Below, one piece after another: positions 1 to 8,892 of a stretch of DNA of 64,000 nt. Source of the stretch: DASWOJ01 sp036398775 (GTDB taxonomy: Bacteria; Pseudomonadota; Alphaproteobacteria; Acetobacterales; Acetobacteraceae); the NCBI GenBank assembly GCA_036398775.1, contig DASWOJ010000096.1, positions 1-64,000 on the forward strand, read 5' to 3'. The notes beneath the pieces were generated by a model. It ran no database searches. It was not told where the DNA came from and worked only from the letters and a program-made list of their open reading frames with translations. Position 1 is the first letter of the stretch, and the number at the start of each line of letters is the position of its first letter. The position numbers and the translations under genes are program-made.

Positions 1-3
1 CGA

Positions 4-36
4 GAACGCCGGGCGGAGATACCCCGCCCGGCGCTC
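4..36 (-). terminator. Hairpin terminator after rpsD
   Basis: A perfect 10-bp inverted repeat (CGCCGGGCGG at 7-16, its complement at 24-33) with a 7-base loop lies 25 bases beyond the rpsD stop. On the minus strand it is followed by TTCTCG, so the U-tract is weak. Position and stem strength suggest an rpsD terminator. Confidence 0.6.
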
Positions 37-58
37 TAGCTTCATATGGGACCGGAAC

Positions 59-676
59 TTAGCGCGAGTAGAACTCGACGACCAGGTTCGGCTCCATCTG
101 CACGGGGTATGGCACGTCAGTCAGCTTCGGCGCGCGGCCGAAGCGGCCCTTCATGGCGCGGTGATCGACTTCCACGTAGTCGGGCACATCGCGCTCGCCG
201 GTCTGCGAGGCGTCCAGCACCATCGCGAGCTGCTTGGATTTCTCCTTCACCTCGATGATGTCGTTGTCGCGCACCTGATAGGACGGGATGTTGACGCGCT
301 TGCCGTTCACGGTGATGTGGCCGTGGTTGCAGAATTGGCGGGCGGCGAACGGCGTGATGGCGAACTTCATGCGGTAAATCACCGCATCCAGCCGGCGCTC
401 CAGCAATTCGATCAGGTTCTCGGAGGTGTCGCCCTTACGGCGCACGGCCTCCTCGTAATACTTGCGGAACTGCTTCTCGCCGATGTTGCCGTAATAGCCC
501 TTCAGCTTCTGCTTCGCCATCAGCTGCACGCCGAAATCGGTCGGCTTCTGCTTGCGGCGCTGCCCGTGCTGGCCGGGGCCATACTCACGCTTGTTGATCG
601 GCGACTTAGCCCGGCCCCACAGGTTCACGCCCAGGCGGCGGTTGATCTTATACTTGCTTTCGGCGCGCTTAGTCAT
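59..676 (-). CDS. rpsD: 30S ribosomal protein S4
   Basis: Primary 16S rRNA-binding protein that nucleates assembly of the 30S body. The 205-residue product has the usual bacterial S4 length. It has an N-terminal segment containing YGPGQHGQRR and KLKGYYGNIGEKQFRKYY, then the S4 RNA-binding domain at about residues 95-160 (RRLDAVIYRMKFA, ITVNGKRVNIPSY). The zinc-binding cysteines seen in some S4 proteins are absent. An excellent Shine-Dalgarno, AAGGAGG, lies 6 bases before the ATG at 676. The gene stands alone here, outside the S10/spc/alpha operon, as is common in alphaproteobacteria. Confidence 0.98.
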   Translation of the reverse strand: MTKRAESKYKINRRLGVNLWGRAKSPINKREYGPGQHGQRRKQKPTDFGVQLMAKQKLKGYYGNIGEKQFRKYYEEAVRRKGDTSENLIELLERRLDAVIYRMKFAITPFAARQFCNHGHITVNGKRVNIPSYQVRDNDIIEVKEKSKQLAMVLDASQTGERDVPDYVEVDHRAMKGRFGRAPKLTDVPYPVQMEPNLVVEFYSR

Positions 677-856
677 GCGCAGCCTCCTTCATTCTATGTG
701 CGCCGCCCCGTTCAGACAGGGTCAGGCCGCTTGTTGCACCGGTAGGCCAGGCTGCAAGAGCGCAACACGGCGGGCGCACGCCCCAGTGAGCGCGTCCACG
801 TTCCCAGCAATGCAGGGGACCTAACGCCGCCCGCGGCACCTGTCAACCAAACGCCG

Positions 857-1666
857 TCACCGTGCGAGCCACCCGGCCGCCACGTAAGCCGTAACCACCA
901 CGTTGTTTGTCACGTGCACCGCCAACGAGGCTCGCACCGACCCACCAAGCTCCCGCGCCAAGCTTAGCACCACGGCAACCGGCGCCAGTGCCACGAGCAG
1001 CCGCCACTCGCCTCCTGCCCCGTGCAGCAGGAGGAACACCCCTCCTGTCGTCAGTCCTGTTCCCCAGGCACCCCATCGCCGCCGCAGTTCGACCCAAAGC
1101 CAACCTCGGAAAAACATCTCCTCCGCGACTGGCGCTCCAACCCCTATTGTAGCTGTGATCCAAAGCATGTGCGCGCCGCTTCCGCCCGGAGGCCCAACCA
1201 TCTCCCGGGCAGCGCGCTCCAGGAAGTCATGCACCGCGGGCGAAACCGCCGAGAGCTCAACCTGCGCCGCTCCCAGCAGCAGCGCGCATGCCGCAAGCCC
1301 CGCCACCAGCCAGAACCGCCGCACCGGCAGCCAACCCAGCCCGGCTCGCAGATCGCCCGCCCCGGCCCGCCATCCCCGGTGCACCGACCCGAACACCATG
1401 ACTGCCTGCTGCAACGGCAACCCCAGCGTCGTCACATCCGCCTCGAAGTCCCGCCAAGCCAGCCACCCGAGCCTGTTCAGGCCGCCGACCACCAGCACCG
1501 CCAATACTCCCGATCCCACTGCGGACAGCACAAGCCAGCCCAGCGCAAAGCCTAGCAATGCCGCAGGCCGGCCCCCGCGAGGCCGCGCCAATACGTCGTG
1601 GGAAGCCTCGCAGCAATGCACTGTCTCGTGCCGGATGCTGTCCAGTGAGTTCGGATGGCTGCTCAT
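857..1666 (-). CDS. CPBP family intramembrane metalloprotease
   Basis: Probable multi-spanning membrane protein of the CPBP (Rce1/CAAX-like) family. From the ATG at 1666 it is 269 residues. The family motifs are present: EEMFFRG with the glutamate pair at about 182-183, LLLH with the histidine near 215, and HVTNN near 251-255. These Glu/His residues form the metal site in the family. Four or more hydrophobic segments are visible. The frame stays open upstream to 1918, but the extra 84 residues are proline-rich and shadow the opposite-strand small ORF, so the later ATG is preferred. Substrate unknown; family members process prenylated proteins or bacteriocins. Confidence 0.8.
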   Translation of the reverse strand: MSSHPNSLDSIRHETVHCCEASHDVLARPRGGRPAALLGFALGWLVLSAVGSGVLAVLVVGGLNRLGWLAWRDFEADVTTLGLPLQQAVMVFGSVHRGWRAGAGDLRAGLGWLPVRRFWLVAGLAACALLLGAAQVELSAVSPAVHDFLERAAREMVGPPGGSGAHMLWITATIGVGAPVAEEMFFRGWLWVELRRRWGAWGTGLTTGGVFLLLHGAGGEWRLLVALAPVAVVLSLARELGGSVRASLAVHVTNNVVVTAYVAAGWLAR

Positions 1667-1757
1667 GCGGCAAGAATAAGTAGCCGTATGGCCCCACAGG
1701 CAATCGCGTCCGCCCCGTCCCTTGCCAAACCTCGCAAAACCCCACACTTCCCGACTC

Positions 1758-1970
1758 ATGATCACCCGCGGCGACATTCTCTGGCTTGGCATTTCCTCCG
1801 GCGTCACCGGCGGCCTGATTGGCGGTGCCATGCTCGGTATCGGCATGGACCTGATGGTCAATGGCCAGCCTTTCGGTTTCATTCCGATAATGATCGGCGG
1901 CCCATCCTCCGCAATCATCGGCTGGCTTCTGTCCCGTCGCCTCGCCCGCCAGCTTGAACGGCCCGACTAG
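1758..1970 (+). CDS. Small glycine-rich two-helix membrane protein
   Basis: A 70-residue reading frame divergent from the CPBP protease. It begins MITRGDILWLGISSG, has two hydrophobic glycine-rich stretches (about residues 6-30 and 37-56) separated by a short loop, and ends in a basic tail (SRRLARQLERPD). The composition is that of a real small membrane protein, although no family is recognised and no clear Shine-Dalgarno precedes the ATG. It may belong with the neighbouring protease, but nothing beyond adjacency supports that. Confidence 0.5.
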   Translation: MITRGDILWLGISSGVTGGLIGGAMLGIGMDLMVNGQPFGFIPIMIGGPSSAIIGWLLSRRLARQLERPD

Positions 1971-2425
1971 CACGCCTCTGCCACGTCATCTGGAGGTGGC
2001 CTCAGTTCGACGGCTTGAGCAAGAACCTGAAGTGATTGGACTACAGGCTTCTCAGTTACGTGCTGAGCCGCTTGGTAGAGCAGTGCTGGAGCAGATTGCA
2101 GTCAAGCCTGGACTCGCAGCGGCCGTATTTGAATATGCAGGTTTCTGCTTGCGGTCGAAAAAGCCCGATCAGTCTGAGTCCAATCTGAACCCAAGCCAAG
2201 CCAAAGCGTGTTCGGTTCAAGCAACCCCATCTCGGCCAGACAAACATTCGCGAAAACATAAAGTTCAAGCATGTTTGGTGTCTCTATTTGAACCGGACGT
2301 GCTCGAGCCGCCACGCCTGCCGAATCCAGTTCATTGCCTGACCTCGCAAACAAGTCACGAAGGTTCGTCCCCGGCGGCACCTCTCTGCTGTCCCGCAGCC
2401 TGCCTGAAGCAGCCGACGATCCCGA
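1971..2425. other. Intergenic stretch without a recognisable gene
   Basis: About 455 bases between the small membrane protein and the permease gene. It is visibly poorer in G+C than its surroundings, especially 2100-2280. Short open frames exist on both strands but none shows coding composition or a family match. In particular, no remnant of an ABC ATPase follows the permease here. Confidence 0.5.
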
Positions 2426-3124
2426 TTACCCCCGCCGAACCGTCTTTCCCGCCACCGCGAACGCTACTCCACTTACCCCTAGGCTGATCCCCACCAGCAC
2501 CGCCCCGAGCGCTAGGGCGAACTGCAAATTGCCTCGGCTGGTCTCCAACGCCACCGCTGTCGTCATCGTCCGCGTTACCCCGGCTATGTTGCCGCCCACA
2601 ATAAGCACCGCTCCCACCTCCGACACTGTCCGTCCAAACCCTGCAAGGACCGCCGTCAGTACTGGTCCCGGCGCAGTCCGCAGCAGGACCGGCACCGCCC
2701 GCAGCCGCCCAGCCCCATCCATCTGCAGCTCATCGCCATGCAGCGCCCAGGCCGCCTCCATCGCCCGGTGCGTCAGCGCCGCCACGATCGGCGCTGCCAG
2801 CATCACCTGTGCCAGCACCATCGCCCCCGGCGTGAACAGCAATCCCAACCCGCCCAGCGGCCCCGACCGCGACAACAGCAAATACAGCGCCAGCCCCACA
2901 ACGACCGGCGGCAATCCCAGCAGCGCGTTGATCACGACGACAGCACCCCGCCGCCCCGGAAACCGCAGGACCGCAAGCAACGCCCCGCCCGGCACCCCGA
3001 TCAGCGCTGCCAGTCCCGTCGCCGCGAAGCTGATCCCCAGCGACCGCCCGATAACGCGCAGCAGGTCTCGGTCCCCGGACAGCAGAAGGTCAAGCGCGCT
3101 AGCGAACCCATCGCCAGGCATCAT
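2426..3124 (-). CDS. Tungstate/molybdate-type ABC transporter permease
   Basis: Inner-membrane permease of the TupB/WtpB/ModB kind. The 232-residue product has five or six hydrophobic segments. Its C-terminal half contains FGRTVSEVGAVLIVGGNIAG and MTTAVALETSRGNLQFALAL, which strongly resemble the tungstate permease TupB. An EAA-type loop contact is expected around HGDELQMDGAGRLRAV. Translation starts at one of two adjacent ATGs (3124 or 3121), with GGCGAGGCGG upstream. No binding protein (TupA) or ATPase (TupC) lies beside it, so it must pair with components elsewhere or be an orphan. Tungstate versus molybdate specificity cannot be read from the permease. Confidence 0.8.
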   Translation of the reverse strand: MMPGDGFASALDLLLSGDRDLLRVIGRSLGISFAATGLAALIGVPGGALLAVLRFPGRRGAVVVINALLGLPPVVVGLALYLLLSRSGPLGGLGLLFTPGAMVLAQVMLAAPIVAALTHRAMEAAWALHGDELQMDGAGRLRAVPVLLRTAPGPVLTAVLAGFGRTVSEVGAVLIVGGNIAGVTRTMTTAVALETSRGNLQFALALGAVLVGISLGVSGVAFAVAGKTVRRG

Positions 3125-3171
3125 GGACCGCCTCGCCAAAGCCTCGGGCAGAACTTCGCTGGATGCGTCCG

Positions 3172-3864
3172 CTACCGGTGACCAAAACCCCCACGGCCGA
3201 AGCCGCCACGACCGAAGCCGCCCCCGTAACCGCCACCGTAGTAGCCCCGGCCATAACCGCCGCCGAACCGCCCGCCATAGCCGTATCCTGGGTATCCCCG
3301 ATACCCATACCCGCCATACCCAAACCGGCCAAAGCCGTAGCCGCGGTATCCGAACCCTCCATAATACCGAAGCAGAAACACGTCGTCGTAAAAGAACGGA
3401 TATCCATAACCAGTCCCTGCATAAACCGGATACGCAGGCAGATAGCCATAAGCCGGAAGCGCCTGGACCTCCGGCTGCAGCGGCTGCACCTGGTTGCCCC
3501 GCGCCGTCATGCATCGGAGAAAGGCAGCTCCCGGCGGCAACGCTTCCGGAGGCGGCGGCGGCACGTTGGGGTCGGCCTGCGCCGCCTGTGCGGCCTGCAG
3601 CTGGGCCTCGGTCGGCTGCGTCGCTACCGCCCGCCTCGGCAGCCGCCTCACGTCCGCGCGGCATGCCCGGTCATCCGCCTCGAACGCCGCCTCGGTCTTA
3701 CCCGGCCCAGGCGACGCAATCAGGGGCGCCGAAGCCGCCGCCGCCGGAGCTGCCGCCGGAGCCTGCGGCGGCACGGCGTAAACCGGTACCGGCGGAGGCG
3801 CCGCCACGCATCCCGCAACACCCACAGACAGCAGCATCGCCCCAGCTAATCCAGTTCCCCGCAT
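3172..3864 (-). CDS. Gly/Tyr-rich putative lipoprotein
   Basis: A 230-residue secreted lipoprotein candidate. Residues 1-20 form a signal peptide ending in the lipobox-like VGVAGC. A Pro/Ala-rich linker follows, then a short central region with two cysteines (RACRADVRR and FLRCMTARG). The C-terminal third is a low-complexity array of Gly-Tyr-Gly-Phe-Arg units (YGYRGYPGYGYGG, FGRGGFGRGGFGHR). Tyr/Gly/Arg repeats of this kind occur in surface or phase-separating proteins, but no family is recognised. The ATG at 3864 is preferred over the longer frame because GGAAAGGG precedes it and it gives a clean signal peptide. It sits 47 bp upstream of the permease gene. Confidence 0.65.
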   Translation of the reverse strand: MRGTGLAGAMLLSVGVAGCVAAPPPVPVYAVPPQAPAAAPAAAASAPLIASPGPGKTEAAFEADDRACRADVRRLPRRAVATQPTEAQLQAAQAAQADPNVPPPPPEALPPGAAFLRCMTARGNQVQPLQPEVQALPAYGYLPAYPVYAGTGYGYPFFYDDVFLLRYYGGFGYRGYGFGRFGYGGYGYRGYPGYGYGGRFGGGYGRGYYGGGYGGGFGRGGFGRGGFGHR

Positions 3865-3911
3865 CACAGCACCCTTTCCATCCCAAACCGGAATACCCGG
3901 CCATCCCGCCG

Positions 3912-4733
3912 TTATACGTTGCACGGCGGCTCTTCCCCATCCGGCCGCCCCCGCCGCATCCGTCCCCGGCTCAGCATCGCCACGACCCCATGCAGGGTCC
4001 TGACCTCCTGCTCCGTCGCCTCCCCGCGCTGGAAAAGGTGCCGCAGGTTCCGCACCATCCCCGCCCGCTTCGGCTCATTCCGCAAGAAGCCACTCGCATC
4101 CAACTCGTCCACCAGGTGTCCCAAAAATCCATCTAGCACCCCCTTCGACGCAACCTGGCTTTCCCCCGTCTGCAATACCGCCGCTGGCGTTCCGTCCGCC
4201 GCCACCCACCATTCATAGGCCATCACCATGACAGCCTGCCCCAGGTTCAGGCTGTCGAACCCGGGGTTGAGTGGATACCGCACCAACGTGTCCGCCTGCG
4301 CCATGTCTTCCCCGTCCAGCCCCGCCCGCTCCGGCCCGAACAGCACCCCCGCCCGCAATCCCCGCCCCGCCACCTCCCGCAGCAGCCCAGCCCCGGCCCG
4401 CGCCGTCAGCACCGGCTTTACCACATGCCGAGGCCGCGGGCACGTCGCCAGCACCCGGTGCAGGTCCGCCACCGCCTCCGCCACCGTCCCATGCACGACA
4501 GCCGCATCCAGGATACGGTCCGCCCCCGAGGCCATCCGCCACGCCCTTTCCTGCGGCCACCCATCCCGGGGCGCCACCAGCCGCATGTGGAACAGCCCTC
4601 CGTTCCCCATCGCCCGCGCACAGGCTCCGATGTTCTCTGCTAGTTGCGGCCGTACAAGAATCACCACCGGGTCCAACGGGCTGCCGGGCCGGAGGTCCGC
4701 CCCGCCGTCTCGCCCCGTCACGTCATCCTCCAA
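3912..4733 (-). CDS. trmJ: tRNA/rRNA methyltransferase, TrmJ/SpoU type
   Basis: SAM-dependent 2'-O-ribose methyltransferase of the SPOUT (SpoU) superfamily. TrmJ methylates position 32 of tRNA. The 273-residue protein shows the three SpoU motifs in order: motif 1 NIGACARAMGN (about 35-45), motif 2 LFGPERAGL (about 129-137), and motif 3 SLNLGQAVMVMAYE (about 157-170). These form the knotted SAM site. The C-terminal helical extension fits TrmJ. The gene lies between the lipoprotein gene and cysS on the same strand, a common housekeeping neighbourhood. Confidence 0.88.
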   Translation of the reverse strand: MEDDVTGRDGGADLRPGSPLDPVVILVRPQLAENIGACARAMGNGGLFHMRLVAPRDGWPQERAWRMASGADRILDAAVVHGTVAEAVADLHRVLATCPRPRHVVKPVLTARAGAGLLREVAGRGLRAGVLFGPERAGLDGEDMAQADTLVRYPLNPGFDSLNLGQAVMVMAYEWWVAADGTPAAVLQTGESQVASKGVLDGFLGHLVDELDASGFLRNEPKRAGMVRNLRHLFQRGEATEQEVRTLHGVVAMLSRGRMRRGRPDGEEPPCNV

Positions 4734-4848
4734 GAACGGATCAGGACAAGGAAGTCTTCAAAAATCAGGCTGGCCCGCGCGAAAATCCGCAAGGCCGACC
4801 TCAGGCAACCCGAGTCCAAACCTGAACGCCCAACCCGGACCCACCCCG

Positions 4849-6255
4849 TCAAATCCGGCGCCAAATGCTGGTCCCATCCGGCCGGTCCTCGAACATCACC
4901 CCCCGTGCCAGCCACTCCGCCCGGATCGCATCCGCCCGCGCGAACTCCCGCGCCTTGCGCGCCGCAATCCGCGCCGCCATGCCCGCTTCCACCTCCGCCG
5001 CGAACCCGGCACCCCCGCCACGGAACCATGCCTCCGGCTCCGCTTGCAGCATCCCCAGCAAGGCCCCACCCACCCGCAACCCGGCGCCCGCCTCCGCATC
5101 CCCGGCCATCGCCCGGTCCGCCAGCCCATGCAGGGCTGCCAGCGCTTCCGGCGTGTTCAAATCGTCGCACAACGCCTCCAGCACCGCTCCCGGCGCGCCC
5201 GCTTGCACGTGGTTCCCGCCGCTCGGCGCCCGCTCCAGCGCCCGGTAGAACCGGTCCAGCTCCCCACGTGCCTCCTGCAACCCAGCCTCCGAATACTCCA
5301 GCGTCCCCCGGTATCCCGCCCGCAGCAGCATCAGCCGAACCGCTTCCGCCGGATGCGCCGAAACCGCATCCCGTATGGTCGAGAAATTGCCAAGCGACTT
5401 CGACATCTTCTCCCCATGCATCAACAGCATTCCGCTGTGCAGCCAATACCGCGCAAACCCGCTGCCCGGCAAAGCGCACAAGGACTGCGCACGCTCATTC
5501 TCATGGTGCGGGAACAGCAGGTCCCCGCCGCCCCCGTGAATGTCGAACGTTGCTCCCAGGTAACGCCAGGCCATCGCACTGCACTCGATGTGCCACCCCG
5601 GCCGCCCCCACCCCCAAGGACTATCCCAACCCGGCGTTTGCCCTTGCAAAGCGCCCGGCGTTTGCCCTCGCACATCGCCCTGAACATCTGGCGCCGACGG
5701 CTTCCAAAGCACGAAATCCCCGGGATCGCGCTTGTAGGGCGCAACCTCCACCCGCGCTCCCGCAATAAGCTCCTCCGGGTCCCGCCCCGACAAAGCCCCA
5801 TACGACGCAAAACTGCCTACAGCAAATAGCACATGCCCTTCTGCCGCATAGGCATGGCCCGAAGCCACCAGCCGCCCGATCATCTCGATCATCTCCGGAA
5901 TGTGCCCCGTCGCCCGAGGCTCCACGTCCGGCGCCAGGTTTCCCAGGCTCGCCATGTCAGCCGCGAACTGCGCCCCGGTCCGAGCCGTCACCTCCGAAAT
6001 CAGTACGCCCTCACGCGCCGCCCGCTCGTTGATCTTGTCGTCCACGTCGGTGATGTTCCGGACGTAAGTGACGCGCGGATACAGGTGACGCAGCAGCCGC
6101 GCCAGCACGTCATAGGCCACCATCGCACGCCCGTTGCCCACATGCGCCAGGTCATAAACCGTAGGCCCGCACACATACATGCGGACATGCTGGGGGTCCA
6201 AGGGCACGAACGCCTCACGCCGACGGGTCATGCTGTTATGCAAGTGCAGGGTCAT
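4849..6255 (-). CDS. cysS: Cysteinyl-tRNA synthetase
   Basis: Class I aminoacyl-tRNA synthetase that charges tRNA-Cys in the cytoplasm. The 468-residue product carries the HIGH-like signature HVGNG (38-42), the KMSKS loop (283-287), and the zinc ligands C29, C225 (in WHIECSAM) and H250 (FPHHENE). The ATG at 6255 gives the usual N-terminus (MTLHLHNSMTRR); the upstream extension is not family-like. Just before the conserved WDSPWG segment there is a small insertion, residues about 192-209, with two GQTPG units. It is encoded by a 24-bp tandem duplication (5630-5677) and is described separately. Confidence 0.97.
   Translation of the reverse strand: MTLHLHNSMTRRREAFVPLDPQHVRMYVCGPTVYDLAHVGNGRAMVAYDVLARLLRHLYPRVTYVRNITDVDDKINERAAREGVLISEVTARTGAQFAADMASLGNLAPDVEPRATGHIPEMIEMIGRLVASGHAYAAEGHVLFAVGSFASYGALSGRDPEELIAGARVEVAPYKRDPGDFVLWKPSAPDVQGDVRGQTPGALQGQTPGWDSPWGWGRPGWHIECSAMAWRYLGATFDIHGGGGDLLFPHHENERAQSLCALPGSGFARYWLHSGMLLMHGEKMSKSLGNFSTIRDAVSAHPAEAVRLMLLRAGYRGTLEYSEAGLQEARGELDRFYRALERAPSGGNHVQAGAPGAVLEALCDDLNTPEALAALHGLADRAMAGDAEAGAGLRVGGALLGMLQAEPEAWFRGGGAGFAAEVEAGMAARIAARKAREFARADAIRAEWLARGVMFEDRPDGTSIWRRI
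5630..5677. repeat. 24-bp imperfect tandem duplication inside cysS
   Basis: Two adjacent 24-bp units (5630-5653 and 5654-5677) share CCCGGCGTTTGCCCT at their start and differ at three to five positions afterwards. The duplication keeps the reading frame and adds eight residues (a second GQTPG block) to a surface loop preceding the WDSPWG motif of CysS. Confidence 0.8.
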
Positions 6256-6329
6256 GCCACGGGTATGGCGGCGGCAGGGCAGGATGCGCAAGGGGCAGCA
6301 CGCAACGCGGGCCGTTGCGCCGTAACGTC

Positions 6330-6470
6330 CAGATTACCGAAACGTAAACCCACGTTATCAAAAAACTAAGATGATATCTCAATTACTATATGGATTTGTC
6401 TCTGTAATGATGTATGATCCTTCATGTCAGCTTAAGGGTCACCTGCATGACACTCAGAAAACGGCCCAAC
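6330..6470. promoter_or_regulatory. AT-rich region upstream of the PEP-CTERM gene
   Basis: A patch of about 140 bases that is strikingly AT-rich compared with the rest of the window (for example TTATCAAAAAACTAAGATG near 6355 and CTCAATTACTATATGG near 6377). It lies between divergent cysS and the PEP-CTERM gene and probably holds the latter's promoter. No single -35/-10 pair can be named with confidence. AT-rich DNA of this type may bind nucleoid proteins such as H-NS-like silencers. Confidence 0.4.
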
Positions 6471-6528
6471 AGCTGCGCGTTTACGAATCCTGCCCGGGTC
6501 ATCCCGGCCCCTCAGCAATAGGATCACC

Positions 6529-7236
6529 ATGCCGTCCTTCAAAACATCACTGATCGCCCTCTCGGCCGTGGTCCTGCTCTCCTCTCTGGCCCTGTCGGCC
6601 CACGCCACGCAATACGTCACGAATGGATCGTTCGAAACCACATCCCTGACTGCCAAGGGTTACTTCGCAACCAATGGCGTGAGCAACGTAACCGGATGGA
6701 GCGGCGGCGGAAGCCTCACCTTCCTCGACCTCCCCGGCACCGCCGACGACGGCAGCTATCTGTCGGTTTATGGCCCCTTCCCCGCAACCAGCCCAGACGG
6801 CGGCAAGTTCGTCGAGGCCGACGGCGATCCGTCCTACCGCGGCGCGATTAGCCAAACCATCAACGGTCTAACCCCTGGCCAGCGCTATACCCTCACCTTC
6901 TATCAGGCAGCCGGCCAACAGTCAGGCTTCACCGGAGCGACCACCGAGCGGTGGCAGGTGAGCTTCGGCAACTTCACGCAACCCTCCGCGCAGTTCAGCC
7001 TGCTGGAGCGCGGCGTCGGCCTCTGGCAACAGCAAACCATGGTCTTCCAGGCCACCACCGCCAGCCAAGTGCTGAGCTTCCTAGCCTCCGGCACCCCCAA
7101 TGGCGCGCCGCCAATTTCCTTTCTGGATGGTGTATCTCTGACGGAAACGGTGCCTGAGCCGGTCACGCTGTCCCTGGTTGGCGTCGGCCTGGCAGGCACC
7201 TTGGCCTACCGGCATCGGGCCAAGCGGTCAGCCTGA
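6529..7236 (+). CDS. PEP-CTERM sorting domain protein
   Basis: Exported surface or exopolysaccharide-associated protein of 235 residues. It has an N-terminal signal peptide (about 1-26, ending SALSAHA), a mature domain starting with the NGSFET pattern typical of carbohydrate-binding-like PEP-CTERM/DUF642-type proteins, and a C-terminal sorting tag: VPEP at 208-211, a hydrophobic helix (VTLSLVGVGLAGTLAY) and a basic end (RHRAKR). Exosortase recognises such tags; no exosortase gene is in this window. AGGA lies 6 bases before the ATG. The long AT-rich leader suggests its own regulated promoter. Confidence 0.9.
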   Translation: MPSFKTSLIALSAVVLLSSLALSAHATQYVTNGSFETTSLTAKGYFATNGVSNVTGWSGGGSLTFLDLPGTADDGSYLSVYGPFPATSPDGGKFVEADGDPSYRGAISQTINGLTPGQRYTLTFYQAAGQQSGFTGATTERWQVSFGNFTQPSAQFSLLERGVGLWQQQTMVFQATTASQVLSFLASGTPNGAPPISFLDGVSLTETVPEPVTLSLVGVGLAGTLAYRHRAKRSA

Positions 7237-7422
7237 TACGCACAGAAGGGAAGCACGTCCAACCTCGCTCGGCTCCTTGCGCGCAACTGCCATACACGTT
7301 CCAGGACGGCCCGATCTGTCATGCCGTCCTGATCCGCGACCCGCCGGGTCACCAACCCGGAATTCAAGTACCCAGCTCCAGCTATCAAAGCATTATAGCC
7401 CCGTTCCTCCCGAAGCTGGGCC

Positions 7423-8687
7423 TCAGCTTCCAGCCACTGCAGACGAGATCGGACCTGATGCCGACACGGCCTTCGCCAGCCAGGCCTGCCCAGACACCAC
7501 CGGCAACTCCTGCGCGGGATCAGCAAACACCCCGGCTCCCATCCACTCCGCCCGGTTCCCAACCAGGTACAGCGCCCGCCTGGCCCGCGTCGCCGCCACG
7601 TTCAGCCGGTTCGGCTGCCCGCCAGCCCAGGCGCGCGAGCCTGGCCGCGCGCGCCGCCCCGCGCCAAGCATCAAGATCACCGCCTCAGCCTCCTGCCCTG
7701 GAACGTATGCACTGTCCCAACCCGCTGCCCGATCCAGCTCTGCCGGGCCTCCGCCGTCTGCCCCGGCAGCATACCCAGCGTCCCCAACAGCAACGATCGC
7801 AGCCGCAGGGCCGGCAGCTTGAACGGACAAATCACATAAACGTCCGGCGCCTCCCGCAGCGCCCCGCACAGTCGGACCAGCACGGCGGCAATCAACCTGC
7901 CCTCCATCGCCACCCACTTGTCGGAACCCCGCGCATCCACATCAACCCAGGCGGACGGTCCCAACAGGTCACATATCCCTGACGCGCCCGCCGGAGTCGC
8001 ATGGACCATTCGTCCGTCACAGGCGATGCGGTTGGCGATCCCGAACATGACGGGATCACAACGCCGGTGCACCAGCAGAGGCATGCCGGTGACCCGCCAC
8101 TCCGCGTCCGCCGCCCCATCCCGAACCTGGAAGCGGCCCTGTATGCCGCTGGCCCGGTCCGCCAGGGTTTGCGCCGACTGCCCCGGCGCCACCCAGCGCC
8201 CCGCGTCAGCACCAGCACTGGCAAACACCAGCCCAGTCGTCCGGTCCGGCGTCATGGCAACCGGCTCGATCTGCAGCGGATCCCCGATCATCACGGCCCG
8301 CCGCGCCCGCCAAACCGCCCCCACCGCCGCCTGCGGCGTGGCCTGCCCAGCCCCGTCAACCAGCGGCCAGCCGATCTTACCCGCGCCAAAGCTGCGGAAC
8401 ATCCGCCCGACCGAGGCAAAGGTCGTGGACACCATCGGCACGACCAGAAAAAATGCCCCCAGCACGGCGACATACCACGGCCGTGGCGTATCGGACCCGC
8501 TCTCCAGCTCCGGAAGCGGATCGGGCCGCTGCGGCCAAGGCGTCGGGTCGCCGTCGCCCGGCACTTCCCAATACGCCGGCCCATCCGCCGCCGCCGTACC
8601 CTTGTTGCGCTGCCGCCCGCCCCGCTCCGCCGCCAAGGCGCCCCAGCTCGGCCTCGCAAGCTGCGGCGTCAGAACCTCCAACGCCAC
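7423..8687 (-). pseudogene. Truncated, frameshifted SF1 (AAA_12-type) helicase
   Basis: Remnant of a superfamily I DNA/RNA helicase. The frame starting at 8687 contains the Walker B/motif II region (LVDGAGQATPQAAVGA; functional relatives have DEAGQ), then motif III (IGDPLQIEPV) and RVGTVHTFQG. The homologous sequence then continues in another frame (QEAEAVILMLGA, PNRLNVAATRARRALYLVGN) down to 7423. So one frameshift near 7680-7700 splits motifs V and VI from the rest. The N-terminal ATPase half with Walker A is missing upstream. Loss of Walker A, the E-to-G change in motif II and the frameshift together mean it is not functional. Confidence 0.8.
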
Positions 8688-8892
8688 CTAAGCGCCGAGC
8701 ACCCGGCAGATCGTGTCGGAAATTTCCGTCATCCAACCTATGTGCCGCGCCGATCCATCCGGATCAATCTGCCGCTTCTCCCGCCAATGCAGCACGAACC
8801 CGTGACACCTTTCCCCAGTCCAGCCCCGCACGCTTGCCGCTCACCCAGAGACATCGTAATTGCGAAGCACTCGCAATGCGACAGGACAGTCC

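Noticed and set aside
161..745. Long + strand open frame across rpsD
   Set aside because: It is the antisense shadow of the S4 gene, produced by high GC; the minus-strand product is an unmistakable ribosomal protein.
2334..4136. 600-codon + strand open frame
   Set aside because: It runs antisense through the permease, lipoprotein and trmJ genes; composition is Pro/Arg/Ser-rich as expected for a shadow frame in GC-rich DNA.
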